DNA from: Paenibacillus sp. NEAU-GSW1
Lineage (GTDB): Bacteria; Bacillota; Bacilli; Paenibacillales; Paenibacillaceae
DNA: 64,000 nucleotides
Direction: 5' to 3'
Assembly: GCF_009737085.1 (NCBI RefSeq)
Contig: NZ_WOVL01000017.1
Location: 1 to 64,000 of the forward strand
The position numbers and the translations under genes were made by a program. The notes under the pieces are model-generated. The model searched no databases. It worked only from the letters and a program-made list of their open reading frames with translations, and was not told where the DNA came from. Numbering within the stretch: the stretch's first letter is position 1; every line of letters begins with the position of its first letter. Below are positions 25,199-36,110 of the stretch, in pieces.

Positions 25199-25531
25199 AT
25201 GGAGCAAACCGACCTCTGTCCGCGCCTGCAGAAAGGGATGGATCTTATTGGCAGACGTTGGATCGGCTTAATTATTTATCAGTTGCTGGCCGGTCCTCAA
25301 CGGTTCTGCTCGGTTCAAGCAGCGCTTCCGATCAGCGGCAGGCTGCTGTCCGAACGATTCAAGGAACTCGAGCAGGAAGGCATTGTTACAAGAGATGTTT
25401 ATCCCGACATTCCTGTGCGCATTGAATACTCTTTGACGGAAAAAGGGCGCGCATTGGAGCCGATCGTGCGTGAAATCCAGAAATGGTCGCAAGATTGGAT
25501 CGAGCCTGAGCCGTCACAGCCACAATCTTAA
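25199..25531 (+). CDS. HxlR-family transcriptional regulator
   Basis: This 110-residue winged-helix protein has the family layout: CPRLQKGMDLIGRRWIGLII with a near-N-terminal cysteine, a recognition helix ISGRLLSERFKELEQEGIV and the wing IPVRIEYSLTEKGRAL. The cysteine near the N-terminus is the residue used for thiol-based sensing in YodB and CatR. GAGGTG precedes the ATG. It probably controls itself and the divergent dioxygenase gene. Confidence 0.9.
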   Translation: MEQTDLCPRLQKGMDLIGRRWIGLIIYQLLAGPQRFCSVQAALPISGRLLSERFKELEQEGIVTRDVYPDIPVRIEYSLTEKGRALEPIVREIQKWSQDWIEPEPSQPQS

Positions 25532-25554
25532 TACGGCGGTTCGCCGCCCTGCCG

Positions 25555-25606
25555 AAGAGCTTTCCAGCCAGTCCGTTAGCACGGGCGGCATGGAAAGCTC
25601 TTTTTT
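25555..25606 (+). terminator. Terminator after the HxlR gene
   Basis: AAGAGCTTTCCA (25555-25566) pairs with TGGAAAGCTCTT (25591-25602), followed by a T run. Confidence 0.85.
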
Positions 25607-25627
25607 CATTTAACCGTGCAATACATT

Positions 25628-25644
25628 ACGCTGCCTCGCAGCGT
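25628..25644. repeat. Isolated copy of the ACGCTG-CAGCGT palindrome
   Basis: ACGCTG CCTCG CAGCGT followed by TATTTCGC matches the core of the 112-bp tandem array at 58775-59200. The 335-base gap 25532-25866 otherwise holds only the terminator upstream and another loose pair of similar words near 25690; no gene is visible. Confidence 0.55.
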
Positions 25645-25866
25645 TATTTCGCTGTTCCGGCGCTTCGACGCGATATTTACCTGTGCCACAGCGTCCCTCC
25701 GCTGCGCCCTTGCGGCACAAAAAATAGGCCTTGTCCTTCCCGTAATTTATGTCCTGCATCGGCCTTTGTCCAGCACACTCTATTAACCCGGCACATATTT
25801 ATAATCTATCAATACCTGCTAGTGACAGACGCAGGTGAACTTTCATTATTGGGAGGAACGATTCAG

Positions 25867-26061
25867 ATGTTACTTTTATTAATCGTCGGTTTGGCTGGAA
25901 TTTCGCTTTATTTTCTGCTTAGGCCCGTCAAAGCCGAGGAAGCTGTCGAGCAGACGGCAGTGAGCGCCGAGCTTCAGGTTGTCCTAATGCCTGTCCAATC
26001 TTCTATTCGATATGAGAGAGAAAGAGTCGATGCGCAGCAGCCGCTCGTTGTCGGCGAGTAA
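25867..26061 (+). CDS. Small single-span membrane protein
   Basis: GGAGG (25852-25856) lies 10 bases before the ATG at 25867 and gives a 64-residue protein, MLLLLIVGLAGISLYFLLRP..., with one N-terminal membrane helix and a polar, acidic C-terminus. An upstream in-frame ATG at 25822 adds 15 residues but lacks a site. The family is not known to me. It is 40 bases before the ArsB-like transporter gene, so the two may be co-expressed. Confidence 0.55.
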   Translation: MLLLLIVGLAGISLYFLLRPVKAEEAVEQTAVSAELQVVLMPVQSSIRYERERVDAQQPLVVGE

Positions 26062-26101
26062 ATTTATTTATGAACGATGATAGAAAATGAGGTGAGTCAC
26101 A

Positions 26102-27448
26102 TTGCTGCTGTCTTCACCGGTTCTTTTAACGCTAGTCGCCTTTCTCTTCACGATTGTCCTGGTCCTATGGCGGCCCCGAGGATTAAATGAAGCGGTCCCC
26201 TCGACGGTCGGAGCGTTTCTCGTCCTTATAAGCGGCGCCGTTACGCTCCATGATCTAGAACAAATAAGCGCTACCGTCAGCGGCGCGGCCATTACCATTA
26301 TGGCTACGATCGTAATGGCAATCGTGCTCGAAAGCTTCGGCTTTTTCCAATGGGCCGCCGAAGGACTTGCCATGCGCGCCAAAGGCTCCGGCATTCGATT
26401 GTTCTGGTACGTCAATCTGCTTTGTTTTTTAATGACGCTTTTTTTCAACAATGATGGCAGCATCTTAATTACGACGCCCATCTTGCTCATCATGCTGAAA
26501 CATCTCGGACTAAAAAACCATCAAAAAATTCCTTATTTATTGTCCGGCGCCTTAGTCGCTACCGCCTCCAGCGCACCGATCGGCGTCAGCAATATTGTCA
26601 ATCTGATCGCGCTGAAGATCGTGCATATGGATTTATACATGCACACGCTTATGATGTTCGTGCCTGCCACGCTTGGTCTAGTTTTCCTTACAACGCTGCT
26701 TTTCATTTGCTTCTATCGACAGCTCCCAAAACGCATCCCTCTTACCGTATCTACCGCTCACCACCCCCTCAGCACACCTCTAGCCGAAAGAAGAAAAACA
26801 TCACGATTCAGCGACAAATTTATGCAGTCCATTCTGCTATTCGTTTTTATCGTGCGTTTGAGCTTGTTCGGTGCCTCCTATATCCATGTGCCTATTGAAT
26901 GGGTCGCCGTTTTCGGTTCGCTGGTGCTGCTTAGCTGGCGCTGGATTTACTTAAAAATGCCGCCCACTGACATACTCAAAAAAATACCTTGGCATATTCT
27001 CGTATTTGCCTTCGGGATGTACGTCATCATTTACGGCTTGAACAACATCGGTCTAACCGACAGCCTTGTCACGCTGTTCCAGCCGTTGGTTTCCGGCGAC
27101 CTTATGAACGCAAGCCTGATGATGGGCGGGCTGCTCTCCATGATGTCTACACTGTTCAACAACCACCCGGCGCTGATGGTCGGCACGTTAACGCTGACTC
27201 AAATGGGGCTTGATCCGCTAACGCTAAAAATCGCCTATTTGGCCAGTGTTATCGGCAGCGATATTGGCGCTCTTATTCTTCCGATCGGCACGCTTGCCTC
27301 CTTGATCTGGATGCACATTCTGAAGCAGTACAAAGTAAAGATCAATTGGAAGGAATACGTTAAAGTGACGGCGATCGTTATTCCGCCAACTCTACTTTTC
27401 ACGCTTGTTTTGCTGGCGCTTTGGGTTTCTTGGCTGTATCCGCATTAA
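26102..27448 (+). CDS. ArsB/NhaD-superfamily membrane transporter
   Basis: This protein of about 448 residues has around eleven membrane helices. LTLVAFLFTIVLVLWRPRGL, MAIVLESFGFFQWAAEGLA, FFNNDGSILITTPILLIML and GVSNIVNLIAL match the ArsB arsenite-efflux group of the ion transporter superfamily. The start is TTG, with GAGGTG 7 bases upstream. No arsR or arsC lies nearby, so an arsenical substrate is likely from family but not supported by context. Confidence 0.75.
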   Translation: MLLSSPVLLTLVAFLFTIVLVLWRPRGLNEAVPSTVGAFLVLISGAVTLHDLEQISATVSGAAITIMATIVMAIVLESFGFFQWAAEGLAMRAKGSGIRLFWYVNLLCFLMTLFFNNDGSILITTPILLIMLKHLGLKNHQKIPYLLSGALVATASSAPIGVSNIVNLIALKIVHMDLYMHTLMMFVPATLGLVFLTTLLFICFYRQLPKRIPLTVSTAHHPLSTPLAERRKTSRFSDKFMQSILLFVFIVRLSLFGASYIHVPIEWVAVFGSLVLLSWRWIYLKMPPTDILKKIPWHILVFAFGMYVIIYGLNNIGLTDSLVTLFQPLVSGDLMNASLMMGGLLSMMSTLFNNHPALMVGTLTLTQMGLDPLTLKIAYLASVIGSDIGALILPIGTLASLIWMHILKQYKVKINWKEYVKVTAIVIPPTLLFTLVLLALWVSWLYPH

Positions 27449-27469
27449 CGTATGGAGAGGAGTATTAAG

Positions 27470-28144
27470 ATGACTCTGTTTAACGAATATATCGGCTATG
27501 AAATTAGCCTTGAGCTTTTCGGGAGCGGCACTCATACCGGCATTCTGATCGATGCTGGCCCCGACGCGATCGTATTAAAAAAAGACAACGAATATATGTA
27601 TATCGCGACCAAGCACATTCATTTCATCGAATCGCTGTCCGGAGGCGCATCCGGCGATTTGAATGCCGACCGCTCGCACGAAAGCCATTTGACCGGCATC
27701 CCGCTATCCCGGATTGTATCCAATGCAATTGGAGTTCCTTCACAAATAAAACTTGATCGCCATCAGTATCTCTACGGCACTGTCACCAGCGTCTACGATG
27801 ACTATTTTGAATTCGCCTCCGTTTCGCAAGGCCTATTATACGTCTCGCTTGTCCATTTGAAATGGATACGTCCCTTGCCGGAGGATCAGCAATGGTTCCA
27901 GCCGCCTGCTAATACTGAACATGATTCCGCTCCTGCCAGTCCGAGCACATTCAGCGAATGGCTGCTTTCAGCGCAAGGCAGCTCGATCATTATCGACTCA
28001 GGCACCGCTCCTCATAAATTCGGCCATTTGCAGCAATCCGACTATCCTTTCTTAAAGCTGTTGACGGCGGATAACAAAACCATTCGCTATAATGCGGAGC
28101 ATATCAAATGTGTAAACTTGCTTGAAAAGCCTGCGCCCGCATAG
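27470..28144 (+). CDS. CotB-like spore coat protein (DUF2642-type domains)
   Basis: The ATG at 27470 has GAGAGGAG upstream and gives 224 residues. Two similar SH3/LSM-like beta modules are visible: EYIGYEISLELFGSGTHTG...IHFIESL near the start and HQYLYGTVTSVYDDYFEFAS...LKWIRPL in the middle. Such modules are found in Bacillus coat proteins of the CotB and DUF2642 groups. A third similar segment ends the protein, AHKFGHLQQ...KTIRYNAEHIKCV. It lies 22 bases after the transporter gene. Confidence 0.55.
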   Translation: MTLFNEYIGYEISLELFGSGTHTGILIDAGPDAIVLKKDNEYMYIATKHIHFIESLSGGASGDLNADRSHESHLTGIPLSRIVSNAIGVPSQIKLDRHQYLYGTVTSVYDDYFEFASVSQGLLYVSLVHLKWIRPLPEDQQWFQPPANTEHDSAPASPSTFSEWLLSAQGSSIIIDSGTAPHKFGHLQQSDYPFLKLLTADNKTIRYNAEHIKCVNLLEKPAPA

Positions 28145-28161
28145 AACGCAGGTTTTTCAAG
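28121..28161 (+). terminator. Terminator overlapping the coat-like gene end
   Basis: CTTGAAAAGCCTGCG pairs with CGCAGGTTTTTCAAG over 15 bp with one wobble. The stop codon of the gene lies in the loop. Confidence 0.75.
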
Positions 28162-28195
28162 TTCAGCGGCCGGAAAGCGCAGCGTGCGTCTCCCC

Positions 28196-30255
<2,060 letters not shown>

Positions 30256-30273
30256 CCTCCATTACGCCCCCGT

Positions 30274-30915
30274 TCAGCTCGTTTTTGTCGCATCAATAAG
30301 CCATACGTAACGGTTAAGCCGGCTGAATGACGCTTGAAAGCCGTTCCGTTCCAGCATCGACCTTAGTGCGTCGATTGTCGTATAATATTCTGTTTGTAAA
30401 TCAATGAGCAGATCGTTATAGCCCAACTCGCGCGCCGAGGCGTGAATCTGCTCCTTTTCCTCCGCATTTAAGTAGGCAGTGTCCGCAAAAATAATTTTTC
30501 CGCCGCTGCCAAGCAGCTTGCTGTAAATGCCGATCGCCGTTTCCTTTTCCGTATCGTTCAGGTGATGAAACGCATACGTGCTGACAATCGAATCAATTCC
30601 TGCGTCAATAGCCGGAAATTGAATGAAATCGCCATCCAGCAGCGTAAAAGCCAGCTCTCGTTTTGCGATTTGCTCTCGCATCCCCGATGACGGCTCGACC
30701 CCATACACCTGCAAACCTTTTGCAATCAGCTTTTCTGTCAAATTTCCGGTCCCGACGCCGAATTCGACTACTGTTCCGAAGCTTCGCGAGGCCACCGTCT
30801 CCAATATTTGCTCGTATTGCTCGAATACCTCTCGATATTGCTCATCCTGTCCGGCCACCGTCTGATCGTAATCCTCCGCCCACTTATCGAACAACTCGAT
30901 AAACTCTCTGCCCAT
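30274..30915 (-). CDS. yrrT: SAM-dependent methyltransferase (YrrT)
   Basis: This 213-residue protein starts MGREFIELFDKWAEDYDQTV, like Bacillus YrrT. It contains the SAM-binding motif VVEFGVGTGNLTEKL and a downstream GSGGKIIFADTAYL. The longer frame to 30951 is rejected because AAAGGAG lies about 11 bases before the ATG at 30915 and the family starts there. In Bacillus, yrrT heads yrrT-mtnN-mccA-mccB; mtnN is missing here and is not visible in the window. Confidence 0.85.
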   Translation of the reverse strand: MGREFIELFDKWAEDYDQTVAGQDEQYREVFEQYEQILETVASRSFGTVVEFGVGTGNLTEKLIAKGLQVYGVEPSSGMREQIAKRELAFTLLDGDFIQFPAIDAGIDSIVSTYAFHHLNDTEKETAIGIYSKLLGSGGKIIFADTAYLNAEEKEQIHASARELGYNDLLIDLQTEYYTTIDALRSMLERNGFQASFSRLNRYVWLIDATKTS

Positions 30916-31025
30916 CGGCCATTCGAGCTCCTTTCGGATTCGTCTTAGCACCTAATATGCAATCGGGATGCTTGCAATATGTTATGCCGAGCAATGCGCC
31001 TTGGTGAGACAAAGCCCATGAAGAA

Positions 31026-31052
31026 AGCGGCGATCCGCAAGCGGTCGCCGCC
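31026..31052 (-). terminator. Terminator after the kdp operon
   Basis: Read on the minus strand GCGGCGACCGC pairs with GCGGATCGCCGC and is followed by TTTCTTC. It ends the potassium operon transcript. Confidence 0.7.
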
Positions 31053-31060
31053 TTTCCTGT

Positions 31061-33379
31061 TCATTGTTTATCCGCTGCAATTAACACATCCATATGACGG
31101 CCCATCCGCAGTATTCGCCTGACAATATGGCCCTGCCATAACAACTGTAATAATGATTTGTCCGACTGTCCGATAATAAGCTGGGTCGCCTTTACCTCTT
31201 TTGCTTCAACCAGCAGCCGATCAGCGATACCGTTTCGTCCTGCGGCGGCAGAGGAGTGAAACGTGCCGCCCAGCCGTTCCGTTAGAGCGATCAATGATAG
31301 CTGCTTGTTCTCCAGCGCCTCGCCCAGCGGATTCCCGTCGCTTACATAATGTACATGCCACTCGGCTTTCAGCCGGTAAGCCAATCTAAACCCGCGGCGA
31401 ATTAATCTCTCCGAAGCGCCAGATCGAATATCGACGCCGATAAAAATAACTTCCCGCCTGTACAGCGGCCCCCGCAGCGTCCGGTTATAATTCCAAGCCT
31501 CCAGCCGCTCGTCAACGTCGTCGGCGATCTCCCTTAAAGCCAGCTCCCTCAGCGCAATCAAATTGCCCGTCGTAAAAAAAGCGCTCAGCGCCTGCTCCAC
31601 TTTTGCCAGTGCGTAAATTTTGCCCTCTCTCATCCGCTGCTGCAGCATTTGCGGAGTAACGTCGATCAGTTCAACTTCATCTGCGAGCCGCAGCAGCGCA
31701 TCGGGCACCGTTTCTCTGACCCGAACACCAGTCAAACCTTCGACCGCATCGTTTAGGCTTTCCAAATGCTGAACGTTAACGGTCGTAATAACGGAAATGC
31801 CGTGCTCCAGCAAACGCAGCACATCCTCGTAGCGCTTCTTCCTTGCGCTCCCAGGCACGTTCGTATGCGCCAATTCATCGACAAGCACCACTTCCGGATT
31901 GCGGCGTATTATTGCTTCCGTATCCATTTCTTCCAGCTTGGCTCCGCCATATTCGATCCTATTGCGAGGAATGATCGGCAGCCGCCCGATTTGATCTGCT
32001 GTTTCTTTACGGCCATGCGTTTCAAGCAGCCCGATTGCGGCATCAATTCCTTTGTCGAATAGCGCGTTTCCTTCCTGCAGCATTTTGTAGGTCTTTCCGA
32101 CTCCCGGCGACGCGCCGATGTACACTTTCAGGTTTCCTCGGCTAAACGATTTCGCTTTTCGCTCCCGCTCCTCGGCGTTCAGCCGACGGAACAGATCATG
32201 CTTCTCGTTTTTCCTATGTTTGACCGGCAGTATCCGTTCTCCATCATGCTCCGCTCTGTCTGCAATCAGCAACAAATCTACGCCGCTTATTGAACGTAAT
32301 ACACCGTCTGCGAGCGACCCTTGCCAAAGCTGCTGCCACCTTCCTTGCTTAGAGTGGCCCATGACGATCCGAGTCGCTTTATGCTCTACCGCATATCTGG
32401 CGATCACAGACGGCAGTTTTCTTCTGCTTACGAAAGGCAATTCCTCGAAGCGGCCTTCTACTTTATCGACGAGCTTGACGATCGATCGTTTGAACGTCAG
32501 CTCGTCTGCGCTTAGCGCCCGTTTCGGATTAATGAAGGCGATCACGGACAGATCGCCGTTCAATCGCTTTGCGACCTGCTGGCCCCTTCGAACATAGAGC
32601 GATCCGTTCCAATGGTACTGCGCCGAGACGAGAATGCGCTCCGTTGCTCCTGAAGCGCCTTCAAGCCCTTGCTCTTCACGGTGTTTCTCCAGCGTTTCAT
32701 TGACTCCTTCAGCCACGAGCCTTAATGAAAGCTCGCGGAGCACGCCGAGATTTCCACGCCGTGATATAGCGGGGTGCTGCGTGCCGAGCACGCCCTCCTC
32801 CAGCCGTTTCAGCATCGTTTCAGGAGAGACGTCAATGAGCCGCACTTCATCGGCAAGCTCCAGCGTATTGGCCGGAACCGTCTCTTCGGCCTGGATACCG
32901 GTCCATTTCTGCGCGATCTCATCCGCGCCATCCAGCTCATAGACGTTAACCGTCGTAATAACGCTGATGCCGCTATCCATCAAATACATAATATCCTCAA
33001 GCCTTGTGCGATGAGATGCCCCCGGCCGGTTTACATGGGCGAGGCCGTCGACGAGCACTACCTCAGGATTGCGTTCCAGCAGCGTTTCCAGATCAAGATC
33101 TTTCCGCTCGCTGTCGCCCTTCATCCAGCGGATGCTCGGAACCCTTTCAAAGCTGGCCGTTTGCCGCACCGTTTCCGGTCGTCCCAGCGTCGTAACAGCG
33201 CTGATGACAACGTCTCTGCCTTGTTCCTTGAGCTGTCTGCCTTCCTGCAGCATATGATACGTTTTGCCCGAACCGTTGACGGCGCCGATTATAATTTTCA
33301 GACGGCCTCTATGCAGCTTGGAGATGGAAAGCAGCAGCTCCTCTGGCGTTTTTCTTCTATAAATAGAGACCGCCTCCAT
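31061..33379 (-). CDS. Tandem-duplicated KdpD sensor region without histidine kinase
   Basis: This 772-residue protein is two KdpD N-terminal units in a row. Each has a KdpD domain with Walker A and then a universal-stress (USP) domain. Copy 1 (about 20-370) has GAVNGSGKTYHML, VVLVDGLAHVNRPG and VMGHSKQGRWQ. Copy 2 (about 395-770) has GASPGVGKTYKML, VVLVDELAHTNVPG and IIGQSDKSLL. The Walker B glutamate is replaced by glycine in copy 1. There are no membrane helices, DHp or ATPase domains, and no kdpE is nearby. It follows kdpC by ten bases with a weak ribosome site. It probably regulates the pump directly. Confidence 0.85.
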   Translation of the reverse strand: MEAVSIYRRKTPEELLLSISKLHRGRLKIIIGAVNGSGKTYHMLQEGRQLKEQGRDVVISAVTTLGRPETVRQTASFERVPSIRWMKGDSERKDLDLETLLERNPEVVLVDGLAHVNRPGASHRTRLEDIMYLMDSGISVITTVNVYELDGADEIAQKWTGIQAEETVPANTLELADEVRLIDVSPETMLKRLEEGVLGTQHPAISRRGNLGVLRELSLRLVAEGVNETLEKHREEQGLEGASGATERILVSAQYHWNGSLYVRRGQQVAKRLNGDLSVIAFINPKRALSADELTFKRSIVKLVDKVEGRFEELPFVSRRKLPSVIARYAVEHKATRIVMGHSKQGRWQQLWQGSLADGVLRSISGVDLLLIADRAEHDGERILPVKHRKNEKHDLFRRLNAEERERKAKSFSRGNLKVYIGASPGVGKTYKMLQEGNALFDKGIDAAIGLLETHGRKETADQIGRLPIIPRNRIEYGGAKLEEMDTEAIIRRNPEVVLVDELAHTNVPGSARKKRYEDVLRLLEHGISVITTVNVQHLESLNDAVEGLTGVRVRETVPDALLRLADEVELIDVTPQMLQQRMREGKIYALAKVEQALSAFFTTGNLIALRELALREIADDVDERLEAWNYNRTLRGPLYRREVIFIGVDIRSGASERLIRRGFRLAYRLKAEWHVHYVSDGNPLGEALENKQLSLIALTERLGGTFHSSAAAGRNGIADRLLVEAKEVKATQLIIGQSDKSLLQLLWQGHIVRRILRMGRHMDVLIAADKQ

Positions 33380-33389
33380 AAAATCAGCT

Positions 33390-34010
33390 TTATTTTACCG
33401 TCAGACGTTGGTTCAACTGAATGTTAAGCTTCAGTACATTCACCCGTTCGTCGCCGAAAACGCCGAGAGACCGACCTTCTGTGTTCGCTTCAACCATTTG
33501 CGCAAGCTCTGCTTCCGCTATCCCAGTCCATTTGCTAATGCGCGGAATTTGGACCGCGGCAGATTTCGGCGTTATATGCGGGTCGAGGCCGGAGCCCGAG
33601 TTCGTCATTAGAGCAATGGGCAACTCACTGGCTGGAACGTCCGGATTGTCCAGCTTCCACTGCTCGATCGAGGCTTTCGTACGCTCCAGCAGCGCCGGAT
33701 TCGACGGAGCATAGTTGTTCGAGCCTGAGCCAGCTGCGTTGTAGTCGATACTAGACACTCGGCCTTGAAAATATTTCTGATCCTTGAATGGCTGCCCGAT
33801 CAATTCGGAACCGACGATGCTGCCTGTTTGATCTTTTATCAAGCTTCCGTTTGCCTGCTTCGGAAAGAGCAGCTGTGCCGCCCCTGTGCTGACAAGCGGA
33901 TATATAATGCCGCAAAGAATAATAAAGACGACGCTCGAACGAATAGCTGCCATGAGGATCGAACCGCTTGTTTGCGGCTCGTTACCGGAAGCGGTTTGAC
34001 TCGTTTGCAT
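33390..34010 (-). CDS. kdpC: Potassium-transporting ATPase subunit C
   Basis: This 206-residue subunit has one N-terminal membrane helix (about 20-45), FLKDQKYFQGRVSSIDYN-type motifs and the C-terminal SGSGLDPHITPKSAAVQIPR typical of KdpC. It assists KdpA and KdpB in the KdpFABC complex. AGAAAGGAAG precedes the ATG. It lies 44 bases after kdpB. Confidence 0.95.
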   Translation of the reverse strand: MQTSQTASGNEPQTSGSILMAAIRSSVVFIILCGIIYPLVSTGAAQLLFPKQANGSLIKDQTGSIVGSELIGQPFKDQKYFQGRVSSIDYNAAGSGSNNYAPSNPALLERTKASIEQWKLDNPDVPASELPIALMTNSGSGLDPHITPKSAAVQIPRISKWTGIAEAELAQMVEANTEGRSLGVFGDERVNVLKLNIQLNQRLTVK

Positions 34011-34054
34011 AGCGATAACTTCCTTTCTAACCTTCTATAATCGTTATCCTGAAA

Positions 34055-36091
34055 TTAGACCCATAAATGTACAAGCAAGTCGATCAATTTGATACCTACA
34101 AATGGAGCAGCCACACCGCCTAAGCCGTAAATAAGCAAGTTGCGGCTAAGCAGCTTTTGAGCGCTCATCGGTTTATACTTAATGCCTTTCATCGCCAGCG
34201 GTATCAACAGCGGAATAATGATTGCATTGAAGATGAGCGCCGATAAAATTGCCGAATAGGGCGACCCTAACTTCATCACATTCAGCACGTTCATTTCAGG
34301 AATAACCGCCATAAACATGGCTGGTATAATTGCAAAATATTTCGCGATGTCGTTCGAAATGCTGAAAGTCGTCAGCGCGCCGCGCGTCATCAGCAGCTGT
34401 TTGCCGATCGCGACTACTTCAATGATTTTGGACGGGTCGGAATCCAGATCGACCATGTTGGCCGCTTCCTTCGCGGCGATTGTGCCGCTGTTCATTGCGA
34501 TGCCGACATCCGCTTGCGCAAGGGCAGGCGCATCGTTTGTGCCGTCGCCGGTCATCGCAACCAGCTTGCCTTCAGCCTGTTCCCGGCGGATTACGGCAAT
34601 TTTATCTTCCGGCGTACTTTCTGCAATATAATCGTCTACGCCTGCTTCTTTTGCAATGGTAGCCGCCGTGAGCGGATTGTCGCCGGTGCACATGATCGTT
34701 TTAATTCCCATCTGGCGCAATTGCTCAAACCGCTCTCTCATGCCCGGTTTCACTGTATCTTTTAAATAGATCAGCCCGAATATTTGTTTATCGACCGCTA
34801 CCGCAAGAGGCGTACCGCCGGCTGAGGCGATGACATTCGCTTTATCCGTCAAGTCTTCGGGAACCGTCCCTCCTTGCGCGAATACCCAGTTCCGAACTGC
34901 ATCGACGGCACCTTTTCGGACTTTTCTGCCATCCTTCAAATCGATCCCGCTCATGCGCGTCTCCGCCTTAAACGGAATAAACTCTCCATTGTCAGCAAGT
35001 TTAGCGTCGTAATTCAAGCCATGCCGTTTCATAAATTCAATAACGGATCTGCCTTCGGGCGTTTCGTCCATGAGCGAGCCGATTGCCGCCCAGCCGGCGA
35101 GAGCCGTGCTGCTGCCGTGTCCGCCGACAGCAACTAGCTCGCTTGCCATCCGGTTGCCGAATGTGATTGTTCCTGTTTTGTCTAAAATCATCGTATTAAT
35201 ATCGCCAGCCGCTTCAACCGCTTTGCCGGACATCGCGAGCACGTTATACTGCGTAACGCGGTCCATACCCGCGATGCCGATCGCTGACAGCAGCCCGCCG
35301 ATCGTTGTCGGAATCAAGCAGACCAGCAGCGCAATCAAGACCGGCACTTCAAGATTGATATCGACAAACTTGGCGATAGGTCCGAGCGTTACGACAACAA
35401 TCAAAAAGATTAGCGTCAAACTGGTCAACAGTGTGTTCAGCGCGATTTCGTTCGGCGTTTTTTGCCGTTTGGCGCCCTCGACAAGAGCGATCATCCGATC
35501 GATGAACGATTCGCCCGGATCGCTTATCACTCTTACCTTGATGCTGTCACTGACAACGCGGGTGCCTCCGGTAACCGAACTGAAATCGCCTCCCGCTTCT
35601 TTAATGACAGGAGCGGATTCGCCCGTAATGGCCGATTCGTCAACGGAAGCGAGTCCTTCGATAACTTCACCGTCGCACGGGATCAGCTCGCCTTGCGAAA
35701 CGATAACCGTGTCACCTTTGCGAAGCTCCGTTGACTTGACGACTTTAATGCCGGTATCGGTTATTTTTTTTGCCGTAACTTCTTGCTTCGTTTTCTTGAG
35801 TGAATCGGCCTGTGCCTTGCCCCGCCCTTCGGCTAACGCCTCGGCAAAATTGGCAAACAACACGGTAAAGAGCAAAATAAGAAATACGGCAAAATTAAAG
35901 CCGATTCGATCCTCAGAGTCGAAATAGCCCGGGAGCACCGTCATGAGCAGTACGATAACCGTACCCACCTCAACAACGAACATAACGGGTTTTTTCATCA
36001 TCGTCATCGGATTGAGTTTAACAAAGCTATCCAAGATCGCTTGCCGCAGCGTATCGCCCGTCAGCATGCTTTTTTTGCGGTTACTTGTCAT
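34055..36091 (-). CDS. kdpB: Potassium-transporting P-type ATPase subunit B
   Basis: This 678-residue ATPase carries the P-type signature [14 protein letters not shown] with the phosphorylated aspartate, [26 protein letters not shown] and about seven membrane helices. It hydrolyses ATP to drive high-affinity potassium uptake. GAGGTGG precedes the ATG. It lies 19 bases after kdpA. Confidence 0.97.
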   Translation of the reverse strand: MTSNRKKSMLTGDTLRQAILDSFVKLNPMTMMKKPVMFVVEVGTVIVLLMTVLPGYFDSEDRIGFNFAVFLILLFTVLFANFAEALAEGRGKAQADSLKKTKQEVTAKKITDTGIKVVKSTELRKGDTVIVSQGELIPCDGEVIEGLASVDESAITGESAPVIKEAGGDFSSVTGGTRVVSDSIKVRVISDPGESFIDRMIALVEGAKRQKTPNEIALNTLLTSLTLIFLIVVVTLGPIAKFVDINLEVPVLIALLVCLIPTTIGGLLSAIGIAGMDRVTQYNVLAMSGKAVEAAGDINTMILDKTGTITFGNRMASELVAVGGHGSSTALAGWAAIGSLMDETPEGRSVIEFMKRHGLNYDAKLADNGEFIPFKAETRMSGIDLKDGRKVRKGAVDAVRNWVFAQGGTVPEDLTDKANVIASAGGTPLAVAVDKQIFGLIYLKDTVKPGMRERFEQLRQMGIKTIMCTGDNPLTAATIAKEAGVDDYIAESTPEDKIAVIRREQAEGKLVAMTGDGTNDAPALAQADVGIAMNSGTIAAKEAANMVDLDSDPSKIIEVVAIGKQLLMTRGALTTFSISNDIAKYFAIIPAMFMAVIPEMNVLNVMKLGSPYSAILSALIFNAIIIPLLIPLAMKGIKYKPMSAQKLLSRNLLIYGLGGVAAPFVGIKLIDLLVHLWV

Positions 36092-36110
36092 GATCGTTCC
36101 ACCTCATCCG

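Noticed and set aside
31061..33379. Frameshifted KdpD with kinase lost inside the window
   Set aside because: The gene ends cleanly with a terminator after it and no kinase sequence lies downstream.
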